A program made the position numbers and the translations under genes. Shown here piece by piece: positions 1 through 11,054 of a DNA stretch of 64,000 nt (the first letter of the stretch is position 1; every line of letters begins with the position of its first letter). This stretch comes from Rhizomys pruinosus (lineage: Eukaryota; Chordata; Mammalia; Rodentia; Spalacidae), in NCBI GenBank assembly GCA_009823505.1, contig VZQC01005680.1, positions 4,770,559 to 4,834,558 on the forward strand, read 5' to 3'. Under the pieces are notes generated by a model. That model made no database searches, had not been told where the DNA came from, and saw nothing but the letters and a program-made list of their open reading frames with translations.

Positions 1-190
1 CGTTCTGGGAGAGCAAAGAGCCCCAACTCAGTTTAGTATCGTATTAAATCACCCTGAATGTTCAACATATGACTCCTGTGCAATCATCTCTGTTAGCCCT
101 TAAGGTACACAACAATCAACTTGGAGAGTCCCTTTAAGGTGACACCTAAGAGCAAACAGACAGCTGAGCAAGCACTTCTGTGATGTTCCA
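1..190. other. Unassigned left-edge sequence
   Basis: No open frame or repeat that I recognise. The stretch stops at the poly-T of the next SINE. Confidence 0.3.
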
Positions 191-430
191 CTTTTTTTTT
201 TTTTTTTTTTTTTTTTTTATTGCTTGCTTGTTTGCTTGCTTAGAAACAGGGTCTTGTGTTGCTCGGACTCTCCTCGAACTCATGATATAGCAGAGATGAT
301 CTTGGACTCCTGATCCTCGTGCCTCTACCTCTTAAGTGCTGGGATTACAGTTGTGCTCCACCAACCATGATGCAGAGCAGGAGATGGAACCCAGGATGTT
401 AGTCATGCTAGGCAAGCACTGAGTCACACT
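191..430 (-). repeat. B4-type SINE (ID + B1), antisense
   Basis: A run of 27 T (192-218) is the A-tail read on the opposite strand. It is followed by an antisense B1-like part (gggattacag near 343) and an antisense ID-like part (ggcaagcactgagt near 412). The ID-plus-B1 order defines B4. Diverged copy. Confidence 0.65.
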
Positions 431-454
431 CTGTATTTGTGTCTGTGTCTTTTC

Positions 455-622
455 TGTCTCTGTTGAATATGGATGTGTGTGTGTGGTCACTGCAAGAGCG
501 GAGGTCAACAACTTTTAAGAGGTGATTTGCACCTTCCATCGTGGGTCCTGCAGATCACACTCAGGTCATCAGACTAACTTGGTAAATGCCTCTACCTGCT
601 AAGTCATCTCACCCACTGGCCT
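455..622 (-). repeat. B3-like SINE, antisense
   Basis: Antisense match to the B3/B2 head: ctgctaagtcatctcaccc near 596 is the complement of the usual gagatggctcagcagg. The body has the tcatcagactaa and gtgggtcctgcagatca segments typical of B3. Old and diverged. Confidence 0.5.
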
Positions 623-1227
623 TTAAAAGCTTATAAACCACCCTTAGTTTCACAGCCTGACAATGGAATCTGAGCCACCAAATGAGCCACAGGAGCAGCC
701 TCTATATAAAGTGTTGTTTCCAAGGAGATACATGTATATGTGTTTGTTGGTATGTTGGGAAATTTTCCTTAATATATGTTCTGTCACATACCAACAGATT
801 GTGCTCTGTTCTTTTCAAAGTGAAAACAACAACAACAAAAAAAGCCTTTTGGCTCCTTACTTGATTTCTGAAGGGGAGAGAGTTGCATCTAGACAAAACA
901 TCTGGCAGAAATGACCCAGGAAATGTCAACATCTGTCCCCAGGGTGTCTCAGCTGAATCCAGTGGTAATTAAATGGTGGTCATTCCATTAAGATCAAGTG
1001 TCCTCGCCCTGGGTGTTCAGTTCTAAGTCACTGGCACAGATTACATACAAATTGTCCCCCTGGTTAGCACATCCCCACTTCAAATAGAAACTATTGATTT
1101 CCAATCTCCCACCCAAATGACTATCATTTGGCCACGTTAGGTAATTTGCTCCAATTTTGGCTTTTGGATTTGGGCCTCAGCTTCCATTGTCAGGCCATAC
1201 AACTAACAGTGGTTTGATTAGCTTTCA
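623..1227. other. Unassigned, non-repetitive-looking
   Basis: No gene or known repeat seen. Open frames here are short and overlap one another on both strands, as expected by chance. From about 910 to 1225 the sequence is free of homopolymers and of SINE motifs, so it is a candidate for single-copy ancestral sequence. Confidence 0.3.
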
Positions 1228-1370
1228 AAGTTAAAAGTGGGTTGGTGAATTGACCTAGCAGGTAAAGGCACTTACCATTCTAGTCCGATGACCTGAGTTG
1301 ATTCCCAGAACCAACAGGGAAGGAGAGAAGGACTTCCTGAAAGCTGTACTTTGAGCTCCACTCACAGTGG

Positions 1371-1413
<43 letters not shown>
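1228..1413 (+). repeat. B3 SINE with CA tail
   Basis: Sense B3: cctagcaggtaaaggcactt, then gatgacctgagttgattccc, ending in a perfect (CA)n at about 1374-1413. The CA array has grown in the 3' tail of the SINE, a common origin of rodent CA repeats. Confidence 0.65.
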
Positions 1414-1415
<2 letters not shown>

Positions 1416-1549
1416 GAATATGTAAAATAAAAATCCCAACAACTGAATATTCAACTGAATGGGCTTCCAGTGGCTAAGCTGTCACAATCTGAACAACAAA
1501 ATAAATAGTAATATTCAAATCAAAGCACAAAATACTTATATCTATATGA

Positions 1550-1552
<3 letters not shown>

Positions 1553-1585
<33 letters not shown>

Positions 1586-1594
1586 ACACACACA
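1553..1594. repeat. (CA)n microsatellite
   Basis: About 20 CA units with a single TA interruption near 1581. No SINE body is clear to its left. Confidence 0.9.
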
Positions 1595-1968
1595 GTGGTG
1601 ATTTGAATGAGAAATTTCCCTTATGAACTTGGGAATTTGAATAGTTGGTCCCTAATTGGTGGCAAAGTTGGGAAAGTTATGGAAGCTTTAGGAAGTGCAG
1701 CCTTGCAGGAGGAAGCACGTCACTGACGGTGGGCTTTGGGAGTTCTTAAGCCTTACCTGATTTCCATTTGCTTTCTGCTTCCTGTGCCTCATGAAGATGT
1801 GAACCCTCAGGTGTTTATTCTGGTCACCTGTGCTGCCATGCCCCCCCCCCACACACACACACTGTAGACTCTAACCTCTTTGGAATCATAAGCCAAATAA
1901 AGTCTTCCTTCTTTAAGTAACCTTCCTTGGTCACAGTGTTTCATCCCAGCAACAGAAAAGTAACTAAT
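1595..1968 (+). mobile_element. ORR1-type MaLR solo LTR
   Basis: Begins gtggtgatttgaatgagaaa and ends with AATAAA near 1898, a cacagtgtttcatcc block and agtaactaatca. These are the conserved head and polyadenylation end of ORR1 LTRs. No interior sequence follows, so it is a solo LTR. A C-run and short CA run lie at 1842-1861. Confidence 0.7.
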
Positions 1969-2095
1969 CAATCAGTTTCCTGTCATGCCTTCCTGATCAT
2001 TACAGGCTCACCCTCTCAAACCATAAGCCCAAATAAACTTGCTTCATTAAGTTGCTTCTGATCATAGTATTTTATTGCATCAATAGGAAAGTAAT
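1969..2095 (+). repeat. MaLR LTR 3' fragment
   Basis: Repeats the 3' part of the element just before it: a second aaccataagcccaaataaac, then a block ending catcaataggaaagtaata. Either a second truncated LTR or a tandem duplication of the 3' end. Confidence 0.55.
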
Positions 2096-2103
2096 ACACA
2101 TAT

Positions 2104-2322
2104 ATTTTTATATTTTATTTTTATTTCACGTGTATGAGTGTTTTGTCTATATGTGTAAGTGTACCATGTGCATGCAATACCTGCAGAGTCCATAAGAGGG
2201 CATTAGATCACCCTAGAACTCGAATTAAAGATGCTTGTGAGCTGCCATGTGCATCCTGGGCACCAAACCCAGGTCCCCTGCAAGAGAGGCCAGTGTTCTT
2301 AACCACGAAGCCATCTCTATCC
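2104..2322 (-). repeat. B2 SINE, antisense
   Basis: Antisense B2: A-rich tail complement at 2104-2130, gaggccagtgttcttaacca near 2286 and agccatctctatcccc at the right edge. The CDS-like frame inside it is just SINE sequence. Confidence 0.75.
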
Positions 2323-3217
2323 CCCATATATAATTATTTATATTATGGCCATAAGCCCCAATGATTTGTATAACATATATACTTACCTATTATATGTAAA
2401 TACTTAGAACAACACTTAGAGATAATATCCACCAGTACCTGTTAATATGAATAAACAAAAAAACAAAGACAACTCTCTGATGCAGAAGAATTCCAAATAA
2501 TTTATTCCAGAGTCAACCTTCAAGGATGTAAGAGCACCTGACTCCCTATCCTTACCCGGGTGCTGCCTGTAGAGATTTCCTTCCAAAAGTTACCATCTGT
2601 GAAGGTTGGATGAAAGTAACTTTATGGAGAAGAAACAAGTGAAACTCCACCTCAACCAAGTGGTCAAAATCAAGGTGAAGAGCCATTCATCACTTTGGAA
2701 ACATGAACCTTCAGTCATGGCGTGATGGAAATGGCCCTTGACCTCTGTGTTTTTCTTTTCAAAAATGTGTCACTCCAATCTTTTCATGAAAAGGTCATCA
2801 GACAAATTGTCTAGGAGAGCCCTGTCAGCCATCTGACCAGTTCTGTGTGGAATTGTTGAGGTTACCAAAGGGAGAGGAAAGCGGGAGACGCTGCCTTCAG
2901 CAAGAGAAGCCAGAGAAGGTGTGGGCCTACATAGATGTAAAGCACTTAGCTATAACATTCAGCGATTGCCACCGGAATACTAGAATACAGGAAAGGCATT
3001 TTGTGAAGACTGTGAGCTCCTGAATAAAGCATGAACTTTATTTAATAATAATAATGGATCAATGGTGGTTTATTAACTATAAAACATATTAATGTGAAGT
3101 GTGACCACTGGAGGAGGAAGCGATGGTGAGTTTCATAGGTTAGACAGATGTCTGTATTGTCCTAGTATTTTTTTCTGAAATATGACACTCCTAAAATCAT
3201 TTTTTAAACCCAGCATT
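2323..3217. other. Unassigned
   Basis: About 0.9 kb without an open frame above 60 codons on its own and without a repeat I recognise. It includes a small AT-rich patch (2323-2460). Probably ordinary ancestral sequence. Confidence 0.3.
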
Positions 3218-3375
3218 GGGGCTGGAGAGATGGCTCAGCAATTGAGAGCACTTGATGCTCTTCAGAAGGACCCAGGGTCAGTTCCCAGCACCCACATATG
3301 ACAGCTAATAACCCCCTGTAATTGCAGCTCTGGGAGATCCGACACTCTTCACTCATACACAAGCCACAATTTAAA
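3218..3375 (+). repeat. B2 SINE, 3' truncated
   Basis: ggggctggagagatggctca at 3218, then cccagcacccacat near 3283. It lacks the usual 3' third and is followed at once by a B1. Confidence 0.75.
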
Positions 3376-3385
3376 GACAGAAATA

Positions 3386-3517
3386 GCTGGGTGCCGTGGC
3401 ACATGTCTTTAATCCCAGCACTTGAAAGGCAGAGGCAGGCAGATTTCTGTGAGAGAGGGGCCAGCCTGGTGTACACAGTGAGTTCCAGGCTAGCTAGGGT
3501 ACAGGAAGACCCTGTCT

Positions 3518-3571
<54 letters not shown>
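3386..3571 (+). repeat. B1 SINE with (GA)n tail
   Basis: Sense B1: gctgggtgccgtggcaca, aatcccagcacttg, gaccctgtctgaaa. The tail has become a perfect (GA)n of about 25 units, roughly 3520-3570. Confidence 0.8.
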
Positions 3572-3573
<2 letters not shown>

Positions 3574-3595
3574 TCACTTTTTAAAAACCACTGTT

Positions 3596-3925
3596 ATGGA
3601 GAGAAGAAATGCTTCAGTTGGTAAAGCTCTTGCTATGCAAGAGTGAGGACCCAAATGGGATCCTCAGAACCTTTGTGAAAGATCTGGGCATAGCAGCACG
3701 AGCCTGTAATCCTGATGCTTGGGAAGGAGACAGGAGGACCCTGGGGCTCGCTGGCCAGCCAGGCCAGTCTGTTTGGTGAGCTCCAGGCCAACAAGAGACC
3801 CAGTCTCACAAAACGAGTTAAATAACCCCTGGGAACAACTTCCAGGAATGTCTCCTGGCCTTCCACATGGATGAATACACCTGCGCACGCACACACGTAG
3901 CTAATTAATTAAATAATTAAAAATA
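3596..3925 (+). repeat. B4 SINE
   Basis: Sense B4: ID-like head (cttcagttggtaaagctctt), B1-like middle (agcctgtaatcctgatgctt and ggccagccaggcc) and a B4-type tail with cgcacgcacacacg and AT-rich end. Confidence 0.7.
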
Positions 3926-4429
3926 AGGACATGCAAGTCCACTTAGAACCCTCAGAGGTCTCTGGAAGGTGCAGTGTAGTAGGCTGTCTACAATTTACAG
4001 AACAGAGTGCAGCAGCATCTTAAAGCCTGGAGCTTCAGGGCATCGTTCTAGCAGAGGAGTGAGTTGCAGCAGTCTGCTTTGGAGAGTGATGGAACTGACG
4101 GCCAGAGCACATTAGCGAACTGTGGGGATCTACCCAGGTGGAACCTGCTGGGACCCAGACTGGCTTCTGTTCCTCATAGGTCTCACCTATGAGCTGGGTG
4201 GTAGGGACTTCTTCTGCCCTTGCAGTAAAATGATGATTAATTTTCCTGTTCCAAAACCAACTAAGGTCAGCTCTTCTCCAGCTCCTCATCTGAAAAGATC
4301 ATTTACAAACCTGAACTTGAAATGCTCCCAAGTACATCCTAGCAGAGAGGAGCAGCCATTGTCCCAGCTAATAGCCAAAGGGGCAGTGCTGCTTCTTGTA
4401 CTGTCAGGGGGTGATACTCTCAGAGTTTT
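3926..4429. other. Unassigned
   Basis: A 107-codon frame on the plus strand (4122-4445) and an overlapping minus frame are present, but neither has recognisable motifs and both run into a SINE. I see no gene. Confidence 0.3.
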
Positions 4430-4775
4430 ATTTATTAATTTATGAGTACATGTGTGTGCATGTGCATGCGAGTGCAGTGTGTGGAAGTACAAGCAAACAC
4501 ATGTGCACATGTATGTGGAAGCCAGAGGTCGATGTCGGTGTCTTCCTCTGTGGCTCTCCATCTGTTTGAGACAGGGTCTCTCTCTCTCTGAACCCAGACT
4601 CACCGGTTCAGCCAGACTAGTGGCCAATGAGCCCCAGGGATCTCCCGTCTCCACCTCCCCTGCTCTGGGATCACAGGCACTCAGAGCCAGGCCTGCCTTT
4701 TATGTGGGGTCTGGAGCTGTGAACTCAGGTCCTCATGACTGTATGGTCAGCACATTGCCATCTCTCCAGCTCCGT
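4430..4775 (-). repeat. RSINE1/B4-type SINE, antisense
   Basis: Antisense order: GT-rich tail complement (4448-4510), a gagacagggtctctctc block near 4567, gggatcacaggcact near 4668, and ccatctctccagctcc at the right end. This layout recurs at 56910-57176. Confidence 0.6.
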
Positions 4776-5064
4776 GTTTTCAGAGTTTTAAAGTGAACAG
4801 ATAAGACTATTTCCTGGAAGAAACTCACCCTTCATTTTTCAATAAGAGAAGTGTCTGTGAGAATGGCCACCTGCAAACCTCAACAGAAAGTCTAATGGAC
4901 TCATCACTTCATTCTGTGCTCTTATAATGAATCTTTTCTGTGTATCAGCTACAAGATATTCTTGTAAGAACTAAAAACTGATCTGGAGGGCCCCTGGTGA
5001 GAGTCTATGCCTAGGCCTTCAGCTGGTGTCTACCTGTTAACCTTGCTTCCTGTGCCTGCTACAT
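4776..5064. other. Unassigned
   Basis: Just under 300 bases with nothing recognisable, ending at the target-site copy of the next B1. Confidence 0.3.
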
Positions 5065-5079
5065 TCTTTGGATTTCTTT

Positions 5080-5241
5080 TTTTTCTTTTTTTTCTTTTTT
5101 GTCTTTTCTAGACAGGGTCTCCCTGTAGCCCCAGCTGTCCTGGAATTCACTCTGTAGACCAGGCTGGCCTTGAACTCACAAAGATCTGCCTGCCTCTGCC
5201 TCCCAAGTGCAAGATTAAAGGCGTGCGCCACCAGGTCCTGC
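5080..5241 (-). repeat. B1 SINE, antisense, with TSD
   Basis: Antisense B1 with a T/C-rich tail complement at 5077-5106 and gacagggtctccctgtagcc after it. The direct repeat tctttggatttcttt occurs at 5065-5079 and 5242-5256, a 15-bp target-site duplication typical of L1-driven insertion. Confidence 0.9.
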
Positions 5242-5267
5242 TCTTTGGATTTCTTTATTCCAGAACT

Positions 5268-5450
5268 TTCTGCATTAGTTAACTTTCACTATGACAAAAT
5301 ATCTGCCATAAATATCTTAAAGGATTTCTTTCCATTCACAGTTTCAGAGATTTTGGTCCTTCATTCTCAGTGCCAGCTTCTGGGGTGGTGAAGAGGCAAG
5401 GTGAGAGAGAAGCGGGAATCAATGGAAATTCACCTTGTTGCTTTGATTGC
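5268..5450 (-). repeat. MaLR LTR fragment, antisense
   Basis: ttagttaactttcactatga then a tttccattcacag block resembles the antisense head of MT-type LTRs seen intact at 9640 and 36085. Truncated. Confidence 0.5.
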
Positions 5451-5497
5451 AATTAGTTTTTAAGTCATGTCCAACCTTTTAAAACATATTTTATTTG

Positions 5498-5690
5498 GCA
5501 GCTGGAGAAGTGGCTAAGAGGTTATGAGCACTGGCTGATCTTCCAGAGGACCCAAGTTCAGTTCCCAGCACCCACATGGCAGGCAACAACCATCTATAAC
5601 TCTAGTTCCAGGGGATCCAATGCCTGCTTCTGGCTACTATGGGCACCTTACAAAACAGATACACATAAATAAATACAAATCTTAAACAAC
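5498..5690 (+). repeat. B2 SINE
   Basis: Sense B2: agctggagaagtggctaag, gttcagttcccagcaccca, tagttccaggggatcc, then a short A-rich tail. Confidence 0.8.
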
Positions 5691-5702
5691 ACCAAACAGT
5701 TA

Positions 5703-5895
5703 TGGGGCTAGAGAGATGGTTCAATGGGTAAGAGCACTGGCTGCTTTTGCCGGGCACCCACATGGTGTCCAACAACTGTCCATAGTCCCAGGGGATCTGA
5801 CACCATCTTATGGCCTCCGTGGGCATTGTACAAGATGGATGCACTTACATACATCCAGGCAAAGCACTCATACAAATAAAGTAAAAATAAATAAT
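5703..5895 (+). repeat. B2 SINE
   Basis: A second sense B2 directly downstream: ggggctagagagatggttca at 5703 with tail aaataaagtaaaaataaat. It lacks about 15 bp between the gctgctttt and cacccacatgg boxes. Confidence 0.8.
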
Positions 5896-5911
5896 CCAAA
5901 AACATTTAAAT

Positions 5912-6098
5912 ATCTTATTGTTTAAATTATGTGTATACATGTTTATGTGTGTGTGAGTGCAGTGCCTGAAGAGGCCAGAAGAGGGCATTAGATCTGCTAG
6001 AACTGGAGTTAAAGATGGTGGTGAGTCACCCAGTGTGGGTGCTAGAAACGGAACTCAGCGAGTACACATTCTTAACCACTGAGCCATCCCTCCACCAG
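5912..6098 (-). repeat. B2 SINE, antisense
   Basis: Antisense B2 from the tail side to cttaaccactgagccatcc near 6072. With the two preceding copies it makes a cluster of three B2 in 600 bases. Confidence 0.75.
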
Positions 6099-6385
6099 AT
6101 GCCCAACCTTTCCACATTGGGACTAATCTACATAGTGCCTGCTTGAGAACCAACAATTGAATTACAAATAAAATAGCACAAAACAACTCGTGTTTTCAAT
6201 GAGCTCATGCTTCTGTGTTGGGCTGCAGTCATAGCTATGCTGGGGTGGAGGAATTCTGCTGGCTACAGTTTGGACATTCTTGGAAGATGGGATAAGAAAG
6301 AGGTCCCTACCTTTTCTCAAAGATACAGCTGTCTGTAAAGTTCTAGCTAGTATAGACTTATGAACTATGGCTGAAAATTGCTGGT

Positions 6386-6718
6386 TTGAATGAGAAATGA
6401 CACATAACTTCAAGTATTTGAACACCTGGTCTCCAGTTGGTGGCGCTGTGTGAGGAAGTTTAGAAGGCGGAGACTTGCTGGAGGAAATATGTCACGTGGG
6501 AGGGATGGGGAAGCACACAGGTTTTTTAGAGTTCATAGCCTGGGTCCACCACAATTTGTACACTGTTTACAGTTGAAGATGTGATCTCTCAGCTTCCCGT
6601 TCTTGCCACCATACTTGCCACTCACTACCACACCTCCCCGCCAGGACAGAGTCTCATCCCTCTGTAAAGTTACCTTGATCACAATGATTCATCAAGCAAC
6701 ATAAAAATAACTGATGCA
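6386..6718 (+). mobile_element. ORR1-type MaLR solo LTR
   Basis: ggtttgaatgagaaatgaca at the left, ttggtggcgctgtg, a central gaagatgtgatctctcagct, and the 3' end with aacataaaaataactgatgc. Same family as 1595-1968 and 44345-44690. Confidence 0.7.
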
Positions 6719-7094
6719 ATTGCCTAACCACACAGGCACCTCTTTTCAGCACATTGGCAAAAGGGTAGTTTCCTTTGAGGCCCATAGTTCACTAGGAAAG
6801 AAATATCTATTTTATCATAAATATAGTTGAAAAGTAAGCTTGTCATTTCTTCTGGAGATTTCAGGGGGAGATCTCTAATTGAGGGAAAAACCACAGAAGA
6901 GACGATTTTACAAGAGTTCTGAGACTCTTTTCTGGCTGCTCATTATCCAACAGAGACTCTATCAATTCATCTGCTTCTCTCCAGCTGAATTAATGTCGAA
7001 GTCAGTGATGGGGTTTCTTACACTAATTGGTCCCCTAAGTTGGAAAACGGTCAGTTGGCTCAGAAGCAACTCAATAACTCTTAAAATGTGGATC
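6719..7094. other. Unassigned
   Basis: Nothing recognised. Frames at 6879-7238 and 6962-7387 overlap on opposite strands and extend into the B4 that follows. Confidence 0.3.
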
Positions 7095-7365
7095 ATTGTG
7101 CCCGGGAAGATAGGTAAAATTAAGTGGGTAAATTCCTTGCTGTTTAAGCATGAAAACCCAAATTTGGATCCTGAGAACCCACACAAAGCTGGTAGTGGGG
7201 TCTGTAACCCCAACACTCCTACAGTAAGATGGGGGTAAAGTAGGAAGAACCTGGCATCTTGTGGACCAGATAGCCTGACACATGGTCCAGTGGTCCCAGA
7301 CCCACCGTTGGACAAGCTGGAAGGGGAGCCAACACCTGAGGTCTTCATACTCATTGTAGGAGATT
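7095..7365 (+). repeat. B4-type SINE, diverged
   Basis: ID-like head (gtgggtaaattccttgctgt), a gatcctgagaacccaca box, and the B4 middle. Old copy; the 3' boundary is uncertain. Confidence 0.5.
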
Positions 7366-7904
7366 CTTCTTGGTTACCTGGCGTCACTTCAGAAAATACA
7401 TTTTTAGATTTAGATGTCAGCTAATTTCATTATTTCATTTCCTCTGGTTTTCACTTGAGTTCCCAGTTTTGTTTTGTTACTTTTTGTTAATATATTTTCC
7501 ATTTAACTTAAGTGGCATTTTAATGCAGTTTTCTGTACTTAATGACCACTTCAGTTCAAACTCTTATTTTAAAAATGTTGAAATTATGCAATCAACTAGT
7601 GAGATAATTGTTCACATTTTTAAAATTCATATCTTGTCATTCCGTTTATATGTAATTTTCTTTAAAATGATCGACTATGTCATTTAAGGACTTTAAAGTC
7701 ATAAGTGCTTACTTACTCATTTAATATTTTTGCATATATTCCATTCAAAAGCACATATTCAAAAGCATCTATCCAAAACTATCATTTCCTCCACTAATCA
7801 AGAAAAGAGTTCCTCGAGTTTTAGTGAAGTTCATGAATACTCCAATATATTGTCAGAATGATGCTTACTGGTAAAGATCAAAAATCACAAGACATATTTT
7901 CAAA
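7366..7904. other. Unassigned AT-rich
   Basis: AT-rich sequence. The 105-codon frame (7370-7687) is rich in Phe, Leu and Ile, as expected from translated AT-rich DNA, and has no initiation context or motif. I do not call it a gene. Confidence 0.35.
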
Positions 7905-8095
7905 GATTTGTTTGATTTTTAATTGTGTGTGTGTGTGTACACAAACATGTCACAGCAGTGCCCACAGAGGCCAGAAGGGGTTGCAGTTATAGGCAGATGT
8001 GAACCACCTGATGGGGATGGGATGGAAGGAACTGAACTCAGATCCTCTGAAAGACCAGGAAGTGGCCTTAACCACTGAGCCATCTCTCCAGTCTA
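7905..8095 (-). repeat. B2 SINE, antisense
   Basis: GT-rich tail complement (7924-7940), gcccacagaggccagaaggg, and ccactgagccatctctccag at the right end. Confidence 0.8.
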
Positions 8096-8149
8096 TTTAC
8101 AGTTTGGACCATTAGGAGAATACTACTTCTAACTGGGTGTTCCTTATTT

Positions 8150-8795
8150 TCATAGGAAAGGAAAAAAGACACACTATGTCCAAGATATTGATTCCCTGAT
8201 GCACTTAAAGAGACCTGCAATGTAATTTAACTGGGATGGGGAAAATGATCATTAAGCCCACGTTTAAAGAGATGAGCATGGCATGCACTAGTTTTCTCTC
8301 TACTGCTTGTTCCATGAGCCTTAGCTGTAGAGGTTCCACCGAAGGTATGTCACCTAGGACTGGGCAGAAAGAGCCAGGGTTGGTCCATGAACACAGGGAA
8401 AGTCTTCCAGGCCCCTGGAAGCGTGCTCATGGGAACCTTCAGCAATGGCATTAAGCACAAGCCCCATGCCAACTCAGTCAGACAAGGTCCCAGAGTGGAG
8501 CAAGAGAAATGGGCAGTGGCCTGGCCCTACTCTGAGAACTGCTGGAGACTGATGACTACTGCGTGAGGGAGAGTAGACCTTACTTATGATCTCCAGATAG
8601 GCTGACCAGACTCCAGTGGATGAATTTTCACTGAAGGACATCTGGCTACAAAAGCTTGATGGGCTAGGACTTAACGTGTATGGTGGAATGCATGAGGAAG
8701 AGCAGGGGCGGGTGTTCAGGCATGGATGGGAGAGAGGCTCCAAATTTGGTTAAGAGCTGTTGTAGGAAATATACGAAAGCTCAATAAAAAATATT
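8150..8795 (+). repeat. Old L1 3' UTR fragment
   Basis: The block aggctgaccagactccagtg near 8597 matches the segment that is amplified at 54786 and lies in other L1 3' UTR pieces of this window. It ends in gctcaataaaaaatatttt, a polyadenylation-like end. No ORF2 is visible. Confidence 0.55.
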
Positions 8796-8938
8796 TTAAG
8801 GTGCGCATGGTGGTGCACATTTATCATTCCAGGGCTGGGAGGTGGAGACAGCTGCACCCCTGGGCTCACTGGACAGCCAGCCTGGCCTAATCAATGAACC
8901 CCAGTTTCAGAGAGAAACCCTGTCTCAAAAAATAAGGT
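8796..8938 (+). repeat. B1/B4-related SINE fragment
   Basis: gtgcgcatggtggtgcaca, tcattccagggctgggaggt, gaaaccctgtctcaaaaaa: the B1-like middle of a B4. Confidence 0.6.
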
Positions 8939-9135
8939 GGGGCTGGAGAGATTGCCCAGCAGTTAAGAGCACTGCTGCCCTTTCAGAGGACCTGAGTTCA
9001 GTTCCCAGCACCCATGTAAGGTGACTCACAACTCCTGGTAACCCCCGCTCCAGGGTATCTGATACCCACTTCTGGCTTCCATGGGCACTGCACCTGTGCA
9101 CATACACAGAGACACATGAATTTAAAAAAATTTAA
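8939..9135 (+). repeat. B2 SINE
   Basis: tggggctggagagattgccc at 8939, gttcagttcccagcacccat and a CA-containing tail ending in A-rich sequence. Confidence 0.85.
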
Positions 9136-9146
9136 TCAGTTGAGAG

Positions 9147-9395
9147 AGCTGGAGGGATGGCTCAGTGGTGAAGAGCACTAGCTGCTCCTGCAGAGGACCT
9201 GGGTTCAATTCCCAGACCACAAGGCAGCTAACAGCCATCTATAACTCCAGTTCCAGGAGATCTGACATCATCTTCTGACTTCCATGGTCATTGCATGACA
9301 TGGGTGCACTTACATACATGCCTGCATAACACTCATATACATAATATAAAATTATATACAATAAATAAAAATTTAAAAAAAATCAAATGACTAAC
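9147..9395 (+). repeat. B2 SINE
   Basis: agctggagggatggctcagt, gttcaattcccagacca, ccagttccaggagatctg and an AT-rich tail (9335-9385). Directly downstream of another sense B2. Confidence 0.85.
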
Positions 9396-9639
9396 AACCA
9401 AGAAGATGACATGCACAGGTAAGAATGACTGAGCTGCGAACCAAGGATTGTGAAGAATATGTTATACACACCTAAAGTCTCTTTGACATGAAACAAGAAA
9501 AGGGTAAAACACCCGCAGTTAGGGCTGCAAGCTGAGCCTAAACTAACACTGGAACACACTTGTGTAATGTGGCACCCAGGGTCTAATACAGGCTGGTTTA
9601 GATGAGGGGACTGTGGGACACATGGAATCCCCAGTGCAT

Positions 9640-9995
9640 TACTTCCTTTCCTTGTTACTGTGACAAAATTCCTGACAAAAACAACTTAAGGAAGGACAGG
9701 TTTACTGTGCCTCACATTTGAGGACACAGTCCATCATGGTGGGAAGGCGTGGCGGCAGGAGCTGAGGCAGCTGCTCACACAGCCTCCACAGTCAGGAAGC
9801 AGAGAAATGAACTCTGGTGCTCAGCTCGCTTTCTCCTTTTCATTCAGTTCAGGACCCCAGCCCTTGGGATGGTGCTGCCCACATTCAGGGTGGGTCTTCC
9901 CTCCTCAGTTAACTCAATCTAAAGACTCCCTCAGATATCTGCCCAGAGGCTTGTCTCCTAGGTGTTCCAGATCCTGTCAAACTGACAATATCAAC
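9640..9995 (-). mobile_element. MT-type MaLR LTR, antisense
   Basis: cttgttactgtgacaaaatt is the complement of the LTR 3' end, followed by acacagtccatcatggtggg and, at the far end, tcctgtcaaactgacaatat. The same family recurs at 36085, 40609, 43900 and elsewhere, in both orientations. Confidence 0.65.
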
Positions 9996-10237
9996 CATCT
10001 GGCCCAGAAAAAAAGCAAAAGGATACTGTAAACAAGAATTAGATCTTCAGCCATGCTGGTTAATTTTCATCATCACTTCCCTTTGAGAACAAAGTGAAGC
10101 CCTGTGGCATTTTTTGTGCTTCACTGCATATACATATTTTGAGAATATCTGTGTAACTGAACCCTAAGAAATATGTGTATAGTATTTCTCAAATTCTGTT
10201 TTGCTATCAACTCATAGATCTGAATTTAGAACATTGT

Positions 10238-10368
10238 TACGGGCCTAACAAGATGGCTCAGTAGGTAAAGGAGCTTGCCACCAAGCCTGATGACCTGTGT
10301 TCAATCCTTAGAACTCACATGGTGGAAGAAGAGAACTACTCCTACAAGTGGCCCTCTGACCTCCACGC
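10238..10368 (+). repeat. B3 SINE
   Basis: aacaagatggctcagtaggt, aaaggagcttgccaccaagc and tggccctctgacctccacg are B3 landmarks. It joins a B2 immediately downstream. Confidence 0.75.
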
Positions 10369-10369
10369 A

Positions 10370-10546
10370 ACTACAGAAATGGCTCAGCAGTTAAGAGCAG
10401 TTGCTGTTTTTACAAAGGACCTGAGTTCATTTCCCAGTACTCACGTAGGGCAGCTCCCAAATACCTGTAACTCCAGCTTCAGGGGATCCAACATCCTCTT
10501 CTGGCCTCCTTGGGGCACCTGCACTCACATGCACACACCCTCCCCC

Positions 10547-10582
<36 letters not shown>
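10370..10582 (+). repeat. B2 SINE with CA tail
   Basis: aaatggctcagcagttaaga, acctgagttcatttcccagt, ccagcttcaggggatccaac, ending in (CA)n about 10549-10580. Long frames on both strands here (100 and 156 codons) are SINE plus CA repeat. Confidence 0.8.
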
Positions 10583-10583
<1 letters not shown>

Positions 10584-10599
10584 GCTTTTGCTTGGCTTC

Positions 10600-11045
10600 T
10601 GTCGTGTGGATGGTCTTCTGAAAGGACTGACCCTGAAAAATCAAACAAAGTGCCCAAGACTATAAACTTGTCCTTCTGAGGGAAAGGTGGAGCCAGGGAC
10701 CCAGTGACCCCTCCCAAACAGCCAGCCCGTCTTGGCTGCATAAGGGGGAGGGGCTGAGGGCATATAGGGAGGTGATGTAAGAGGGCGGGTCTCTCCTTCC
10801 ATTGCCATCTTATGTTGAGGTCACAGGGGTCTGGCCCCAGGATGAACATGAGGGGACAATGAGCACCAAAAACCCTATAAGTGACCCCATCACCCACCCA
10901 TTCGCCCTTTGACCAAACCCATTAACCTCACTAGTCTCCCTTAGACTGTAGTTTGAAAGAGTCTTTTCCTCATTTTGTCTTTGGGACTGCAGGAGCAGAA
11001 GGCAGAGGCAGGGTGCCACGCCTGTGTTTCTCTGGGGGAAGGAAT
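10600..11045 (+). repeat. Possible MT-like LTR
   Basis: Contains a cataagggggaggggctg promoter-like GC box, gcatataggg, and ccctataagtgaccccatca, which resembles the MT LTR 3' half (compare 20600-21000). Boundaries and family are uncertain. Confidence 0.4.
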
Positions 11046-11054
11046 TTTCTGCAA

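Noticed and set aside
10427..10897. 156-codon minus-strand frame
   Set aside because: Most of it lies in a B2 with CA repeat and an LTR-like region; the Cys-Val run is the CA tract.
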